From contig OZ020611.1 in assembly GCA_963971575.1 (NCBI GenBank), positions 806,001-870,000 of the forward strand: a stretch of 64,000 nt of DNA, read 5' to 3'. Made by a program: the position numbers and the translations under genes. Under the pieces are notes generated by a model that was given only the letters and a program-made list of their open reading frames with translations, searched no databases and was not told the origin of the DNA. Shown here in pieces: positions 1 to 10,297 of this stretch. Numbering within the stretch: position 1 is the first letter of the stretch; each line of letters starts with the position of its first letter. This stretch comes from Liopterus haemorrhoidalis (lineage: Eukaryota; Arthropoda; Insecta; Coleoptera; Dytiscidae).

Positions 1-515
1 ACACTAGATTATTAATATGTAATACAATTATACTGCCACACTTTACATACTGTGCAACTGTCACTTTTATGTGCAATAAAACATATATAGATAAGTTACA
101 GAAATGTCAAAACAAGGCCCTAAGAGTAATATTAAAATGTGATAAGTATGCAAGTATTATGTCTATGTTAAAGGCGATGAACTGGCTAGATATCAGTAGT
201 TATGTTGAATTTAAAGTATTAACATTTATTTATAAAATACTAAAAAATATGGTACCTGATTATCTAAGAATTAGAATTAAACAAAATAAAGATGTACATA
301 CATGTGAAATGCACAAGAAATAAAAATGAAACAACACAAGAAATAAGGAAGAATTTTCCATAACTTGTGTTAGAAAGGAAGCAACTAAAAGCAGTGTTTT
401 TTCTAAAGATTTGACTTTATATAACCAACTTCCTAAGGAAATTAAAGATATTGAAAGATACAAATTATTTGAGTGTAAAGTACGTGAACATCTTTTGAAA
501 AAGTTGTTTTGTTGA
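1..515 (+). pseudogene. LINE reverse transcriptase C-terminal fragment
   Basis: The frame from 69 to 323 reads as the post-RT C-terminal region of a non-LTR retrotransposon protein (LQKCQNKALRVIL, then MNWLDISSYVEFKVLTFIYK). This pattern is usual in Jockey/CR1/R1-type elements. After the stop at 321-323 the homology resumes in another frame from about 352 (FSITCVRKEATKSSVFSKDL ... YNQLPKEIKDIE) and ends at the TGA at 513-515, so at least one frameshift has occurred. The 5' part lies outside the window. An AT-rich 3' UTR with an AATAAA-like signal near 605 follows. This is a dead copy. The clade is inferred; an RT relative is near certain. Confidence 0.8.
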
Positions 516-615
516 TTTTTAATACATATTTTATGCAGTTTATTTTATTTTAAATGCTATTTTAATTTGTATTTTTGTATTTTTGATTGGCCACTGTGCT
601 GTTAAATAAAGATAT

Positions 616-1062
616 ATAATACCCCCCTCCCCTATTGCCCCACATTGCGCGCGCCCCTAATTTCAAGTTAATATTATGAGATGTATGTGATCGAGTTTGG
701 TGTATAATTATTTCTGTACACAGCCCAATCAGCAATAAGCTTAATGACAAGCTGCGTATTTACCTAGATTCGGTCCAGTGGTATGAGCAGTCAGCCCGGC
801 TTACCTAAGTATTAGATTCACTAATAACCTTTGATGGCAGTGATCTGATTGGATCTGGAGTTCAGAGTCACTCGCTATGTTGGTCACACACAGCTCAGAT
901 ATCATGTACCACACAATCACTAATGAATTTACCTTCAAATGTCAAATGCGTTGTTTAAATAATGAACTAAAATTATGGACCATAAGTTGCTGAAGATCCG
1001 AAAATTTTGACTACACCTTTTCCAGTTGTATTTCAGAAAAGAACAAGTTTATTTCAGAAAAG
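616..1062. other. No recognised feature
   Basis: Unique-looking sequence with a C-rich patch at 621-656 and no open frame or repeat that I can assign. It may be the remaining flank of the LINE insertion. Confidence 0.4.
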
Positions 1063-1063
1063 A

Positions 1064-1134
1064 TCAATTGTAATTCAGATTAGTCAATTTGATTTCAGAA
1101 AATGTCAATTGTAATTCAGATTAGTCAATTTGAA
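1064..1134. repeat. 41-bp direct repeat, two copies
   Basis: The segment starting TCAATTGTAATTCAGATTAG at 1064 recurs at 1105, with a TTTCAGAAAA motif just before each copy. This is a minor local duplication. Confidence 0.6.
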
Positions 1135-1147
1135 AGAGAATGGATTT

Positions 1148-1423
1148 TTAATCCAGGTTACTTTTACGAGGATCCTCATTTTCAGGGAAATAATTATTAA
1201 AATTTTCAGCTAATGCTCTTAAATATTGACTTATTATGTTGAATATGACTTTCTGTTTGACATCAGCAGCAATCAAAAAATCTTCCAAAAGTGGAAACAT
1301 TTCTATATCTTCCTCTTGTAAGCGACTATTCCAAAGAGCTAGCTTCTTTTTGAACGTATCTATTTTATTTCTTAAATTAAAAATATTTGTATATGATCCC
1401 TGCAGAGAAATATTAACATGATG
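1148..1423 (-). pseudogene. hAT-type transposase fragment (ZBED/SCAND3-like)
   Basis: On the minus strand, from 1423 down to the TAA at 1148-1150, an uninterrupted frame of about 90 residues starts HVNISLQG and continues KIDTFKKKLALWNSRLQ, MFPLLEDFL and NYFPENEDPR. This is the signature of the middle part of hAT-superfamily transposases related to ZBED5, FAM200 and SCAND3 proteins (HLN-LQG, F..K..LW, FP.L, YFPE). The frame is cut at its upstream side at about 1418-1423, exactly where the palindromic element begins. No hAT core domain remains. The start is lost and it is not functional. Confidence 0.75.
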
Positions 1424-1567
1424 AGGAAGTAATGGGATTTGGACTGGTCAGAAATTAAAATTAAAACAATATTTTAACTTCGCTAACCTTTCGATAACGT
1501 AGCGAAGTTAAAATATTGTTTTAATTTTAATTTCTGACCAGCCCGAATTCCATTACTTCCTCATCAT
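1418..1567. repeat. 150-bp near-perfect palindrome (foldback insertion)
   Basis: Arms of about 65 bp run from ATGATGAGGAAGTAATGG at 1418 to CCATTACTTCCTCATCAT ending at 1567, around a short centre near 1490. It interrupts the hAT frame and lies 6 bp from the mariner at 1574. It is a small hairpin transposon or a foldback MITE; I see no coding. Confidence 0.8.
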
Positions 1568-1573
1568 ATTATA

Positions 1574-2488
1574 CAAGGTGTCTCAAAAGAAATTTTATAT
1601 TTAGTGCATCGATTAAAAAAGAAGTAAGCCGTATATAAAAAAAATGTTTATTAATTATTAAAATACACTTTTTGGGGATTTATTTCTTAAAAATAATATC
1701 ATCTAAATGTAGACCCTCGCGTTCTCGGCACTCATTTAATCGAACAGTAAAATTACTTATAACGTCTCGGCAGGTGGACTCAGGGATGGCTGCCATTTCG
1801 TGAAGGATATTTTCTTTCAAATGCGCCAGTGAAGTCGGTTTATTGACGTAAACTTTAGATTTAACATAACCCCATAGGAAAAAGTCCATAGGGGTTAAAT
1901 CTGGACTGCGTGGAGGCCAATTTATGTCACCTCTCCGGGAGATCAATTTGCCTGAAAATTAAGCCTCTGAATGGCATCTTGGGGCTTTAATTCTTGCACC
2001 AATTGAATTTTGTAGGGGTGCAGCTTTAGGTCTTTGTGCATAATGCGATGTAATGATGATCTATGCACATTTAAAGCACTTGCGCGCTTCCGAATTGAAA
2101 GGTTCGAGTCGTCACGAACAGACTGATTAACATTCTCCACGTTTTCTACTGTTCTTGATGACCTAGGTCGCCCGGATTTTGATTTATCCAGCGTTGTACC
2201 AGTCTCTTCAAACTTTTTATCCCAATGTCGAATGAGAGGAATGCTTGGCGCATCATTTAAGTGGCGAAAACCTCGAATACTGCAGAATTTTTGACGCGCT
2301 ACAGTCGCCAAATCACCGTTTTTGAAAAACTCTCGCACGCATAACGCGCGGTCTGCTCCCGAGAAACGCTCCATAGCGACTGAATTCCCAAGAGCCAGGC
2401 TACCGATTGACATAACCCCCGCGCCCCTCGGATACGTTGCGTTCACGCAGTAAGCTAAATAAATATAAAATTTCTTTTGAGACACCTT
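1574..2488 (-). mobile_element. Mar-1 mariner-type transposon, internally deleted copy
   Basis: Terminal inverted repeats begin CAAGGTGTCTCAAAAGAAAT at 1574 and end with the complement at 2488. Both ends are flanked by TA (1572-1573 and 2489-2490), the target duplication expected of IS630-Tc1-mariner elements. The full-length relative at 36417 is 1,177 bp; this copy is 915 bp because the centre of the transposase gene is missing, joined at about 1957. It is oriented so that the gene reads on the minus strand. Confidence 0.9.
1680..2374 (-). pseudogene. Mar-1 transposase, catalytic core deleted
   Basis: The natural start is the ATG at 2374 (MERFSGADRALCVREFF). The N-terminal DNA-binding half is intact through the second helix-turn-helix (SIRKRASALNVHRSSLHRIM) and a linker (YKIQLVQELKPQD), where the frame stops after the deletion. 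The C-terminal part resumes in a second frame (1680-1946) with the third catalytic Asp in WPPRSPDLTPMDFFLWG. The first two Asp residues are lost, so it cannot catalyse transposition. It keeps the N-terminus that the copy at 36417 lacks. Confidence 0.85.
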
Positions 2489-2490
2489 GT

Positions 2491-3074
2491 ATTTTACGTA
2501 CGTAACCATCTAATTCAAGAAATATTAATTTCATTGTGCAGACTGAATACATCCGCCATGTAAGCAAGTTTTGCCAGCACTCAAATGCACGGCAAAATCT
2601 GGAAGCACGATATAAAAAAAATATGAAAAATATCCGCGAGAGGCGTTGTATTGGGGCTAGTAAATATTAAATAAATCATAGTTCGGACAAAAATTAGCTT
2701 CTACGTCGACTAAAAAAATGTGCTGTATACTCGTGAATAGAAGTGTGCATCTACATAATTCGGTTGAAATATTTCGCGGACCGGCAGGAATTTTCTGCGG
2801 ACCACGGGTTGAAGAACTCTGCACTAGGGGATCAAAAATTAGGGGATCCCTCCTGAATTCAGCGTCTTCAGTATGCAATTGAATCCCGGAACAAGCATAA
2901 AAATTATACTTCCTTCCTGCCGTCACTTCCTTATTCGATTCTATTGTGTTGATTTGATAAAAGTTTTTATCGTTGTAACATATATTTAACATATGTACTT
3001 AGTTGGAATGTGATAAAAGTGCTAATAAAGCTGACGGTGTCGGATGTCTTGAGATTCCACTGTTATCGACATGT

Positions 3075-3076
<2 letters not shown>
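2491..3076. other. Intergenic debris with a hAT-like terminus
   Basis: No gene is recognised. The stretch ending at 2821, read on the minus strand, is CAGAGTTCTTCAACCCGTGG followed by TCCGC. This resembles CAG-starting hAT termini and may be the lost end of the hAT whose transposase piece lies at 1148-1423. That link is inferred. Confidence 0.4.

Positions 3077-3136
<60 letters not shown>
3077..3136. repeat. (GT)n microsatellite
   Basis: About 30 GT units. Open frames across it on either strand are repeat artefacts. Confidence 0.95.
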
Positions 3137-3140
<4 letters not shown>

Positions 3141-3376
3141 CGTGGTGTTGGTGTTGTGGTGTTGTTTTGCCACTGCTCGATGATGTGTGTGTAATATGAG
3201 AGACGGTGTAATGTAAGGAGACCCAATCAATGTACGCAACACTTCAAATGTTTCCACTCTGCACATGTTCTCAGAAACAGTCATTCAAAACAGACCAAAT
3301 TTACCCAACAAAACATTATTACAACTAAGAACTCTTAAGCTGCATTCAGAGCTTTTTAAATTAAGAGACTCTAGAC

Positions 3377-3440
3377 CAGTGGTTCTCAAACTTATTTGGC
3401 CTACCGCCCCCTTTACTTAGCGCCCCCTGGAAATCTACAT
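3377..3440 (+). mobile_element. Solo hAT terminus
   Basis: CAGTGGTTCTCAAACTTATT starts at 3377 and matches the well-known 5' terminus of many animal hAT elements, followed by the usual C-rich subterminal patch. No matching 3' end was found nearby, so it is a truncated copy. Confidence 0.65.
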
Positions 3441-3489
3441 TCTTTAAACAAACAAACAGAAAGATATTACAAACAGAAAATTAAGAGAA

Positions 3490-3890
3490 ATAATGTCAAT
3501 CAATACAATATATATTCTACTTTTCCTTAGTGGGTTCAATTTTATCCTTTGGGATGTTGTCGTGGGTGGAGTAGCAGAATGCTATTTAAAGAAAATAAAA
3601 ATCTGTCAAAAATCCGTATTAAAAATTATTGACAGAAAAAGCAAAAGTTACCCATCCGATGAAATTTTTGTAGACAGTCATGCGATAGATACGTCAAAAT
3701 ATATATATATGCAATATTGAAATATATTAAAAAACATCCCGATACTGCTCGCACCTTAAATCACCGTTATCTTACGAGATTTAAAAACCAAGCAGCTGGG
3801 ATAAAAGTTTACAAAACAATGGGAAAACGCTGCTTTTTATATCATATCAAAAAAATCATAACAGTTTTACAACATTTATTAATTTCAACG
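3490..3890 (+). pseudogene. LINE RT C-terminal fragment with frameshift
   Basis: Frame 3493-3720 reads ILWDVVVGG ... KKIKICQKSVLKIIDRKS, matching the region of the LINE at 18361 that contains GILVWGGA and ETAQKMILKIMY. After the stop at 3718 the homology continues in another frame (KYIKKHPDTARTLNHRYLTR, FKNQAAGIKVY). It is a decayed copy of a related LINE. Confidence 0.7.
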
Positions 3891-3955
3891 CAGTAAATGT
3901 ATTTGATAACAATTATTTAAAATGAGCTAAAACATTTTGCAGAAATTTAAATAAT

Positions 3956-4747
<792 letters not shown>

Positions 4748-4879
4748 TTTTTTTTTTAGTGATTTTTCAAAAAAATTTATAGATTACAAACACAATGCAA
4801 TAGTAATTTTATTAATAAACTCATATAATTATTATTTCAACAATTTTCCAAAATATTTTTCATAACTTCAATTGATATG

Positions 4880-5165
4880 ACATAATATAAATTCAAATTC
4901 AAATTCAAAAACCTTTTTATTTACAAAAAAGGAAAAAAATTAAAATATATATATTTTTTTTATTTATTAAATTATAAAACCACACACAGGCTGATATCAG
5001 TCTATAGTGGTAATTTTGTTAGGTTATAATTTTATTTATTGTAGAATATATTCAAGAATATATTTGAAAAATTTTGTATACAAATAATATTCGATACAAA
5101 TGTATTCCAATTTACTGTGAAATAAAACCAATTATTATTATTATTAGCAATTATTATTATTATAT
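4880..5165. repeat. LINE-like 3' tails
   Basis: On the minus strand near 4920-4885 the order is AATAAAAAGG, a T-run, then tandem TTTGAA units, a usual LINE 3' end. On the plus strand at 5122-5160 an AATAAA-like signal is followed by (ATT)n. Both look like short 5'-truncated retroelement insertions; no coding remains. Confidence 0.45.
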
Positions 5166-5271
5166 ATTTATCTATATTTCTACCTACATTCTAAAATATA
5201 GTAAATAGAGATGTAAATAAAACACCTTGAAGCTTGAAATTAAAAATTATTTATTAAAATCATATTCTCAT

Positions 5272-5708
5272 CTAATGAGAAGGATGAACCTGGTGCGCTG
5301 CTATCAATGTATCAATCCTCGGCTCTATTTTTGTCAGCAGTATTCTTAAATCACCGCGATTAGCTATTTGCAGTCGGTTTCTTTTTTTGTTAATAGATTT
5401 GTGACCGCACTGAACCCACGTTCTACTAAATATGACGAAGAAAATGCAATTAACAACTTTTGTATTACAACCCATAACCCAGGATAAACTGCAGGAATCT
5501 GCTTTTACAGCCAGAACTGTTGGTAGACGTCTTTGAATTTAAATTTCAATTCGTAATTTGTTGTTAATTCCATCAGTTCTTCTTGTAATTTTGGAGTGTT
5601 TGCACTTGAAAAAGGATCCAAAACCCAATCGAGTATGTTCATTTTAAAAATATCTTCAAATCGTTGGTTGAAGTCAGAATGGAGAGGCATTAATGCAAAA
5701 TAAATCAA
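5272..5708 (-). pseudogene. hAT transposase C-terminus (ZBED/SCAND3-like)
   Basis: Reading down from 5708: a WVLDPF block, then QEELMELTTNYELKFKFKD and YQQFWL, an in-frame stop at 5505-5507, then the hAT dimerisation region (SSSYLVERGFSAVTNL). A one-base shift in an A-run near 5387-5393 follows, then KKRNRLQIANRGDLRILLTK and PRIDTLIAAHQVHPSH to the stop at 5272. The order and motifs match the C-terminus of hAT transposases of the ZBED5/SCAND3 type. One stop and one frameshift make it a pseudogene. It belongs to a different copy from 1148-1423. Confidence 0.8.
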
Positions 5709-5781
5709 TTTATGACTGTATTGGTATACAAGATAGGTACATCAAATGGCCTGTCACTTAATGCGTAGAGTTAATAGACAC

Positions 5782-6998
5782 TAGGGTTGTAAATCGAAGG
5801 CAAAACATCGATGTTTAACATCGATGTCAACATCGGCGCCTTACTATCGATGTTGAAAAAACATCGAAGGAAAAACATCGATGTATCGGAAACATCGAAG
5901 GAAAAACATCGATGTATCGGAAACATCGATGTTTTATTAATATTAAAAAAGCTATTTATTTATGTTATATAAGTTTTATTTAATAATGTAAAGATAAAAT
6001 ACGAAAAAAGTAACATATAATACACAAAAAGCATTTATTAGATTTTGAAATAAAAATATTCCTTTTTAATAGTAATTAATTTCACATTAACATTATTATA
6101 CCCAATATAAAATCCTAATTTGTACCTACAGTCTATTCCAAACGATTAGGCGGAACTAACCGCAATTTTCATTTTTGTAATTTGTCATTAGATATTTTTT
6201 TATATATTGAAGTTGACTTTTCCTGAACAAAATGATCAAAAGCTTCAATCAATCGGTAAAAATAACTAGAATTGAAAATCTAGTTCCGCCTAAACCAAAG
6301 GAACAGACCTTACTATTTTTACATATCTAAAATGAAATATTGGATTTTATTACAATACTAATATAGTAATCTTAATGTTAATTTTATATTATTTAACATA
6401 AAAATAACACTGTCATACACAATTATTTTCATACTTTTTTAAGTTGAAATAAAGTCTGTTCCTTTGGTTTAGGCGGAACTAGATTTTCAATTCTAGTTAC
6501 TTTTACCGATTAATTGAAGCTTTTGATCATTTTGTTCAGGAAAAGCCAACTTCAATATATAAAAAATAGCTAATGACAACTTACAAAAATCCAGGGATTG
6601 GAGGAATAACAACTGGGAAAGTGTCAACAGGACTCAAAAAGAAAAAGTGTGTTGGCGTTGTTGGTTGTTCGCATTGTTTGCAAAAATTAGAAGTTTCTTC
6701 TTATTTTTTCGTGTTCTGCTAACTGCTAAGAAGAATAAGAACAAACACTATTAGTATTGTTATATCACAATAGATGGCGCTTATATTTTGTGTACTAATT
6801 TTAATAAAAATTAAATTTTTAAGATTCCAGTGCCTCTAGCGGTAGTTTCTGAATTTCAAAGTTTAAACATCGACATCGGTAGTAGAGATCGATGTTTTAT
6901 CGATACTATCGCCAGCTGACCATCGATAGTAAAAACATCGATGTTTTTAAAACAAGCATCGATGTTTTCGATACATCGATGTTTTTTTCCCATCCCTA
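5782..6998. mobile_element. Non-autonomous hAT element, 8-bp target duplication
   Basis: The element starts TAGGGTTG at 5782 and ends CATCCCTA at 6998. It is flanked by a perfect 8-bp duplication ATAGACAC (5774-5781 and 6999-7006), the size made by hAT transposases. Both subterminal regions (5790-5930 and 6866-6982) are packed with repeats of ACATCGATGT, plausible transposase-binding sites. The 1.2-kb interior has no transposase and carries an inverted pair of MITE-1-like segments. Confidence 0.88.
6127..6592. repeat. Inverted pair of MITE-1-related segments
   Basis: Segment 6127-6309 starts TACAGTCTATTCCAAACG and ends GGAACAGAC. Segment 6453-6592 starts AGTCTGTTCC and is largely the reverse complement of the first. 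They resemble MITE-1 at the ends but differ inside, so this is a diverged subfamily inserted as a head-to-head pair within the hAT. Confidence 0.65.
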
Positions 6999-7006
6999 AT
7001 AGACAC

Positions 7007-7553
7007 AGATATAAGATAGTTGTACGTGAAAACATGTGCAATTTTGTAGATCGTTTATTAATAAATCAACTCACATGCATTGTAGAGGTAACATAAAGCA
7101 AGTTTCTTTTCTAAGCCATGTGGAATCGCTCGTAAATACTTCAGCATTGATGTTCGAAATTCCTCTTTGAAATCTCTAAATGTCTTTGTGTAAAAATTTA
7201 ACATTCCATATTTAATGCACAACCATCTATGGAACACATAAATTTACCATTGAAAAATGTAATTCGTCCTGGGAACACTAGGCCGCAGTAAACATCACTC
7301 GTGGCCCTGGGGTGGGTTTCTTGCACACCCTGTATTGTTACACCCACACACGCCCCGCTGGGACCAAGGGTATTTCTCAGAACACCATACAGGGTGACTT
7401 GGAATTCAGGAAAAGGGAACAAAGGTTTTTGCACTTGTTTCAAAAGACACATGTTGGGGATGATTTCAAAGAATTTTTACTGTCAAGTGCTAAATTATGT
7501 GATTTAGTAACTTGAGAAAATATGGCTAGCACATGACTTTCTGTTAACAATAT
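7007..7553. other. No assigned feature
   Basis: There are short open frames on both strands around 7198-7515, but none has a recognisable motif. A minus-strand stretch at 7080-7190 looks protein-like and could be more decayed hAT, but I cannot prove it. Confidence 0.3.
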
Positions 7554-8190
7554 TTACCGACCGCCAACATATATAAGGGAGGTATTGTGATCATACCGAT
7601 TTTGACATTTCGAAATTTCGATGGATCTGCACGAATTAAGGTCCCTACATAACGTTTTAACTATTTTTAGCATGATGTCTGTCGGTCTGTCTGTTCGTCC
7701 GTCTGTCCGTCCGTCTGTCCGTCCGTCTGTCTGTGTACACGTACAGAGCAAATTCGGCTTAAAAGATTTTTATGAAACTACATATTTAAGCTTTTGACAT
7801 CAATGACCAAAGTTGATCAACTTTTGGTAAAAATCGGTTGACTAGAAATGGGAGTTTACTCGTGTCAATTTTAAGATTTTTGCGAATATTTAGCAACAGA
7901 AAAATATTTCGAAAAAATTTATTCAATAAAAGTTGCTATAAATGCATTAACTAATAACTTTTATTTGAGACGTTTTTTGATGAAACGAAAAATTTCGAAA
8001 AATTTTGTTAAAATTTTTAAAAAAAATGTGGTCTCAATTTTTTCATACTTATATGTAACGTTTCCATGGTCATGATAAGTAATATCCCGGTTAGAAAATA
8101 TTAGGCCAAGTTATTTCTACTCTGCTGCTAGAATGTATTTTATATAAGTACTTTGTGATGGTGGTCAGTCCTGTGGTGGCCACAGCTGAT
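7554..8190 (-). mobile_element. HINE-A Helentron-like repeat
   Basis: The + strand begins TTACCGACCGCCAACATATA and ends in GTGGCCACAGCTGA followed by a T-run. The block ACCGACCGCCA occurs in inverted orientation near both ends of the family, offset from the true ends, which gives asymmetric terminal repeats. A GTCY microsatellite (7678-7735) lies near one end. This layout is what is described for Helentron-associated elements of the DINE-1/mini-me type. No protein is encoded. Confidence 0.78.
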
Positions 8191-8596
8191 TTTTTTTATC
8201 AAGAGGTATGTTTACATAGAAAAGCACATTTTGAATGGGTTTGTTTAACTGGCTCTGTATAAATAAATATTTTTGTGTATAATGCAAGCATATATATAAA
8301 AATTGATGTGAAGTGTGAATATTCACACATTTCAGGGTTTCGCAGGTATATAATAAGTGAAGGCGGTATGCTGAGTGTGTAGGACAAATTTTTCTTTGTA
8401 GTAATCACGGCAAAATGAACGATATTTTTAAAATAATTTATCGTCTGTTAATCATATAATAAGATAATTATTAAATTTACGCTCTTAAAAATTAAATACA
8501 ACATTTGTCAAAATATAACTAGAATTTTGACAAAATAAATTCAACATAATAAAAATGAAAAAAAAAAAAAAAACAGAAAAAATAAAATTCACTCAG

Positions 8597-8690
8597 TACT
8601 CGAACTCGAAACCCTTCGTTTACCAGCGAGTTTTAGCTTACGACACCAGTGCTCTAACCAGTAACGCCATTGTACGCCTTGCATGTGAGT
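8597..8690 (-). other. tRNA-like module in HINE-B
   Basis: On the minus strand an A-box-like TGGTTAGAGCACTGG is followed about 40 nt later by a B-box-like GAGTTCGAGTAC. The acceptor stem does not pair well, so this is a tRNA-derived relic and not a working tRNA. The same type sits at the same place in the copies at 41167 and 48038. Confidence 0.6.
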
Positions 8691-9138
8691 GTCTTACATT
8701 GGTATAACTTTTGTACTTTGTGAACCAAAAACCACAAAAAATGCGTTATTTTCCGAAAATATAATCTGATCAAAAATTCCTGTTGTACTATTTCGGTTCA
8801 CACCAATATACATTACTTAGAATTTTTTTAGATTTTTAGTTTAAACCATCTGGGCTACAGGGTGTGGGACAAAAATTTTTTATTATTCAAAAATAATTTA
8901 TTTTTCAAAAATAAAAATTTGATCGTTAATCCACGTACTAAGGGCTTTCATTTGATACCCTACTCATAATTTAAAAAAAAATATTTTTGTTTTCGATGAG
9001 CACATATTTGTTTATATTTTTAGGGGGATATGTTTTTTAGATGTTTTAGTATTTTTCCTATGTGCGGGTCAAAGAGTTGTATAAGCATGCCAAATTTCAA
9101 CTCTCTAGGTTTAGCCGTTTGCTTACAACTTTTACCGA

Positions 9139-9208
<70 letters not shown>

Positions 9209-9209
9209 G
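9139..9209. repeat. (CAGA)n microsatellite in HINE-B
   Basis: About 18 ACAG units. The flanking open frames are repeat-driven. Confidence 0.95.
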
Positions 9210-9809
9210 ACAAAATGACGGTATAAGGGTTTTTTGGTCATACCTACAAAACCCTAAAAATGGGGTAAAATACTTTTCTGATGTATTCGAAGTACTGAAT
9301 ACAAATACTTTTTTTAAAGGAAAAACTATATGTAACATTTTAATTAAACATTACTTTTTAGTATTTAAAATACCACGTAGTTAAAATAGTAAAATAGAAA
9401 AAATAACACAACAAAACAATCATAAACACAATACGGCGCCGGCGTTTTTCTTAGCAATAGCTGAATAAAATAAATGTAAATTAGGCAACTGGTTCTGCTC
9501 CTCGGGGCAAATCCCCCTTTCGTCTCCGCAGGGTCTTGGCTTCATAACAATCAATGCTAAAGCGGCGTCCACACTATGCCGCAGTTTGCCAGTTGGCAAG
9601 GCCAGTTGGCAAACTGCGGCATAGTGTGGACGTGACCGTTGGCACATGCCATCGTGCCAGCGGCATGCCAACGAGAATCGCTCGAGTGTCGGTCTCCTTC
9701 AAAGAAAGCCGATAAGAACGTTGAGTGGGGACGTGCCAACTGGCATCACGCGGCTTTAGGCTTAAATTCAGGTTTTGATTCAGACGCATATGAGCAACGT
9801 TGTTTATAG

Positions 9810-10049
9810 ATGGAGTGGACAAACGAAAAAGTGTTTAATTTGATCGATTTGTACCGGGATCGTCCTGTTTTGTGGGACTGTCGTTTAAAGGACTATAAAG
9901 ACAGGAATAAGAGATGTGACGCTCTATTGGAAATTGCGGTTAGTTTTGGAGTACAAAAAGAAGAAATTGATAGAAAAATCAAAAACTTGGTGTGTCATTT
10001 TTCGCGCGAAATAAAAAAAGAGAGGGAATGTAATAAGTCCGGTGCGTGA
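9810..10049 (+). pseudogene. Harbinger accessory MADF-domain protein fragment
   Basis: The 79 residues match the MADF (Myb/SANT-like, Adf-1 type) pattern: WTNEKVFNLIDLYRDRPVLW, then YKDRNKRCDALLEIA, then KIKNLVCHFSREIKKE. In PIF/Harbinger transposons such a protein binds the element's ends and helps bring the transposase to DNA. Start ATG at 9810. The frame ends just after KSG at the deletion joint, so only the N-terminal domain is left. Confidence 0.8.
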
Positions 10050-10169
10050 TCTACTTTGAAGACTTGGACGTACCCAAAACAGTCGTTTGCACCGTTTGCG
10101 TATTTTTTCTTCACTGTCAAGTATGATAACAGCAGCTGAAGCAATTAGTAAATCTTCCTCGGTGAACAT
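10045..10169 (-). pseudogene. Harbinger transposase N-terminus
   Basis: From the ATG at 10169 the frame reads MFTEEDLLIASAAVIILDSE then KRLFWVRPSLQSRS. This is the usual start of PIF/Harbinger DDE transposases (acidic leader, IASAA.I, basic run, WVRP). The DDE domain is absent. It converges on the MADF gene, the usual two-gene layout. Confidence 0.75.
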
Positions 10170-10297
10170 TGTGCAACTAAACTAAATGCCAACACAGATG
10201 TGGACGTGTATACAGCCACTGGCTTTGCCAGTTGGCTTTGCCAGTTGGCATTGCCAGTTGGCTTTGCCAATTGCGGCATAGTGGGGATGCGCCTTAA

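Larger units (their letters stand above)
8303..9260 (+). mobile_element. HINE-B Helentron-like repeat
   Basis: The 5' end is TTGATGTGAAGTGTGAATAT, with an immediate hairpin (GTGTGAATATTCACAC), then AGGGTTTCGCAGGTAT. The 3' end is ATACCTACAAAACCCTAAAA. The AGGGTTT-GCAGGTAT block at one end and its complement at the other form asymmetric inverted repeats. A (CAGA)n core sits at 9139-9209 and a tRNA-like module at about 8597-8690. Five other near-complete copies lie in this window. Confidence 0.78.
9561..10294. mobile_element. PIF/Harbinger element, internally deleted
   Basis: Ends are related by inversion: AGCGGCGTCCACACTATGCC at 9561 and GGCATAGTGGGGATGCGCCT ending at 10294. Both are flanked by TAA (9558-9560 and 10295-10297), the three-base TWA duplication typical of PIF/Harbinger. 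Subterminal TTGCCAGTTGG repeats form hairpins on both sides. Inside, an MADF gene piece and the start of a transposase gene face each other, with everything between them deleted near 10045. Confidence 0.88.

Noticed and set aside
3003..3284. Open frames of repeated Cys-Val or Thr-His across (GT)n (also 4021-4280, 56126-56375)
   Set aside because: They exist only because dinucleotide repeats have no stops; they occur on both strands.
9020..9338. Ser-Val-Cys-Leu or Asp-Arg-Gln-Thr frames over GTCY/CAGA cores (also 22006-22191, 29562-29897, 33891-34182)
   Set aside because: Translations of the HINE microsatellite cores, repeated in every copy; not proteins.
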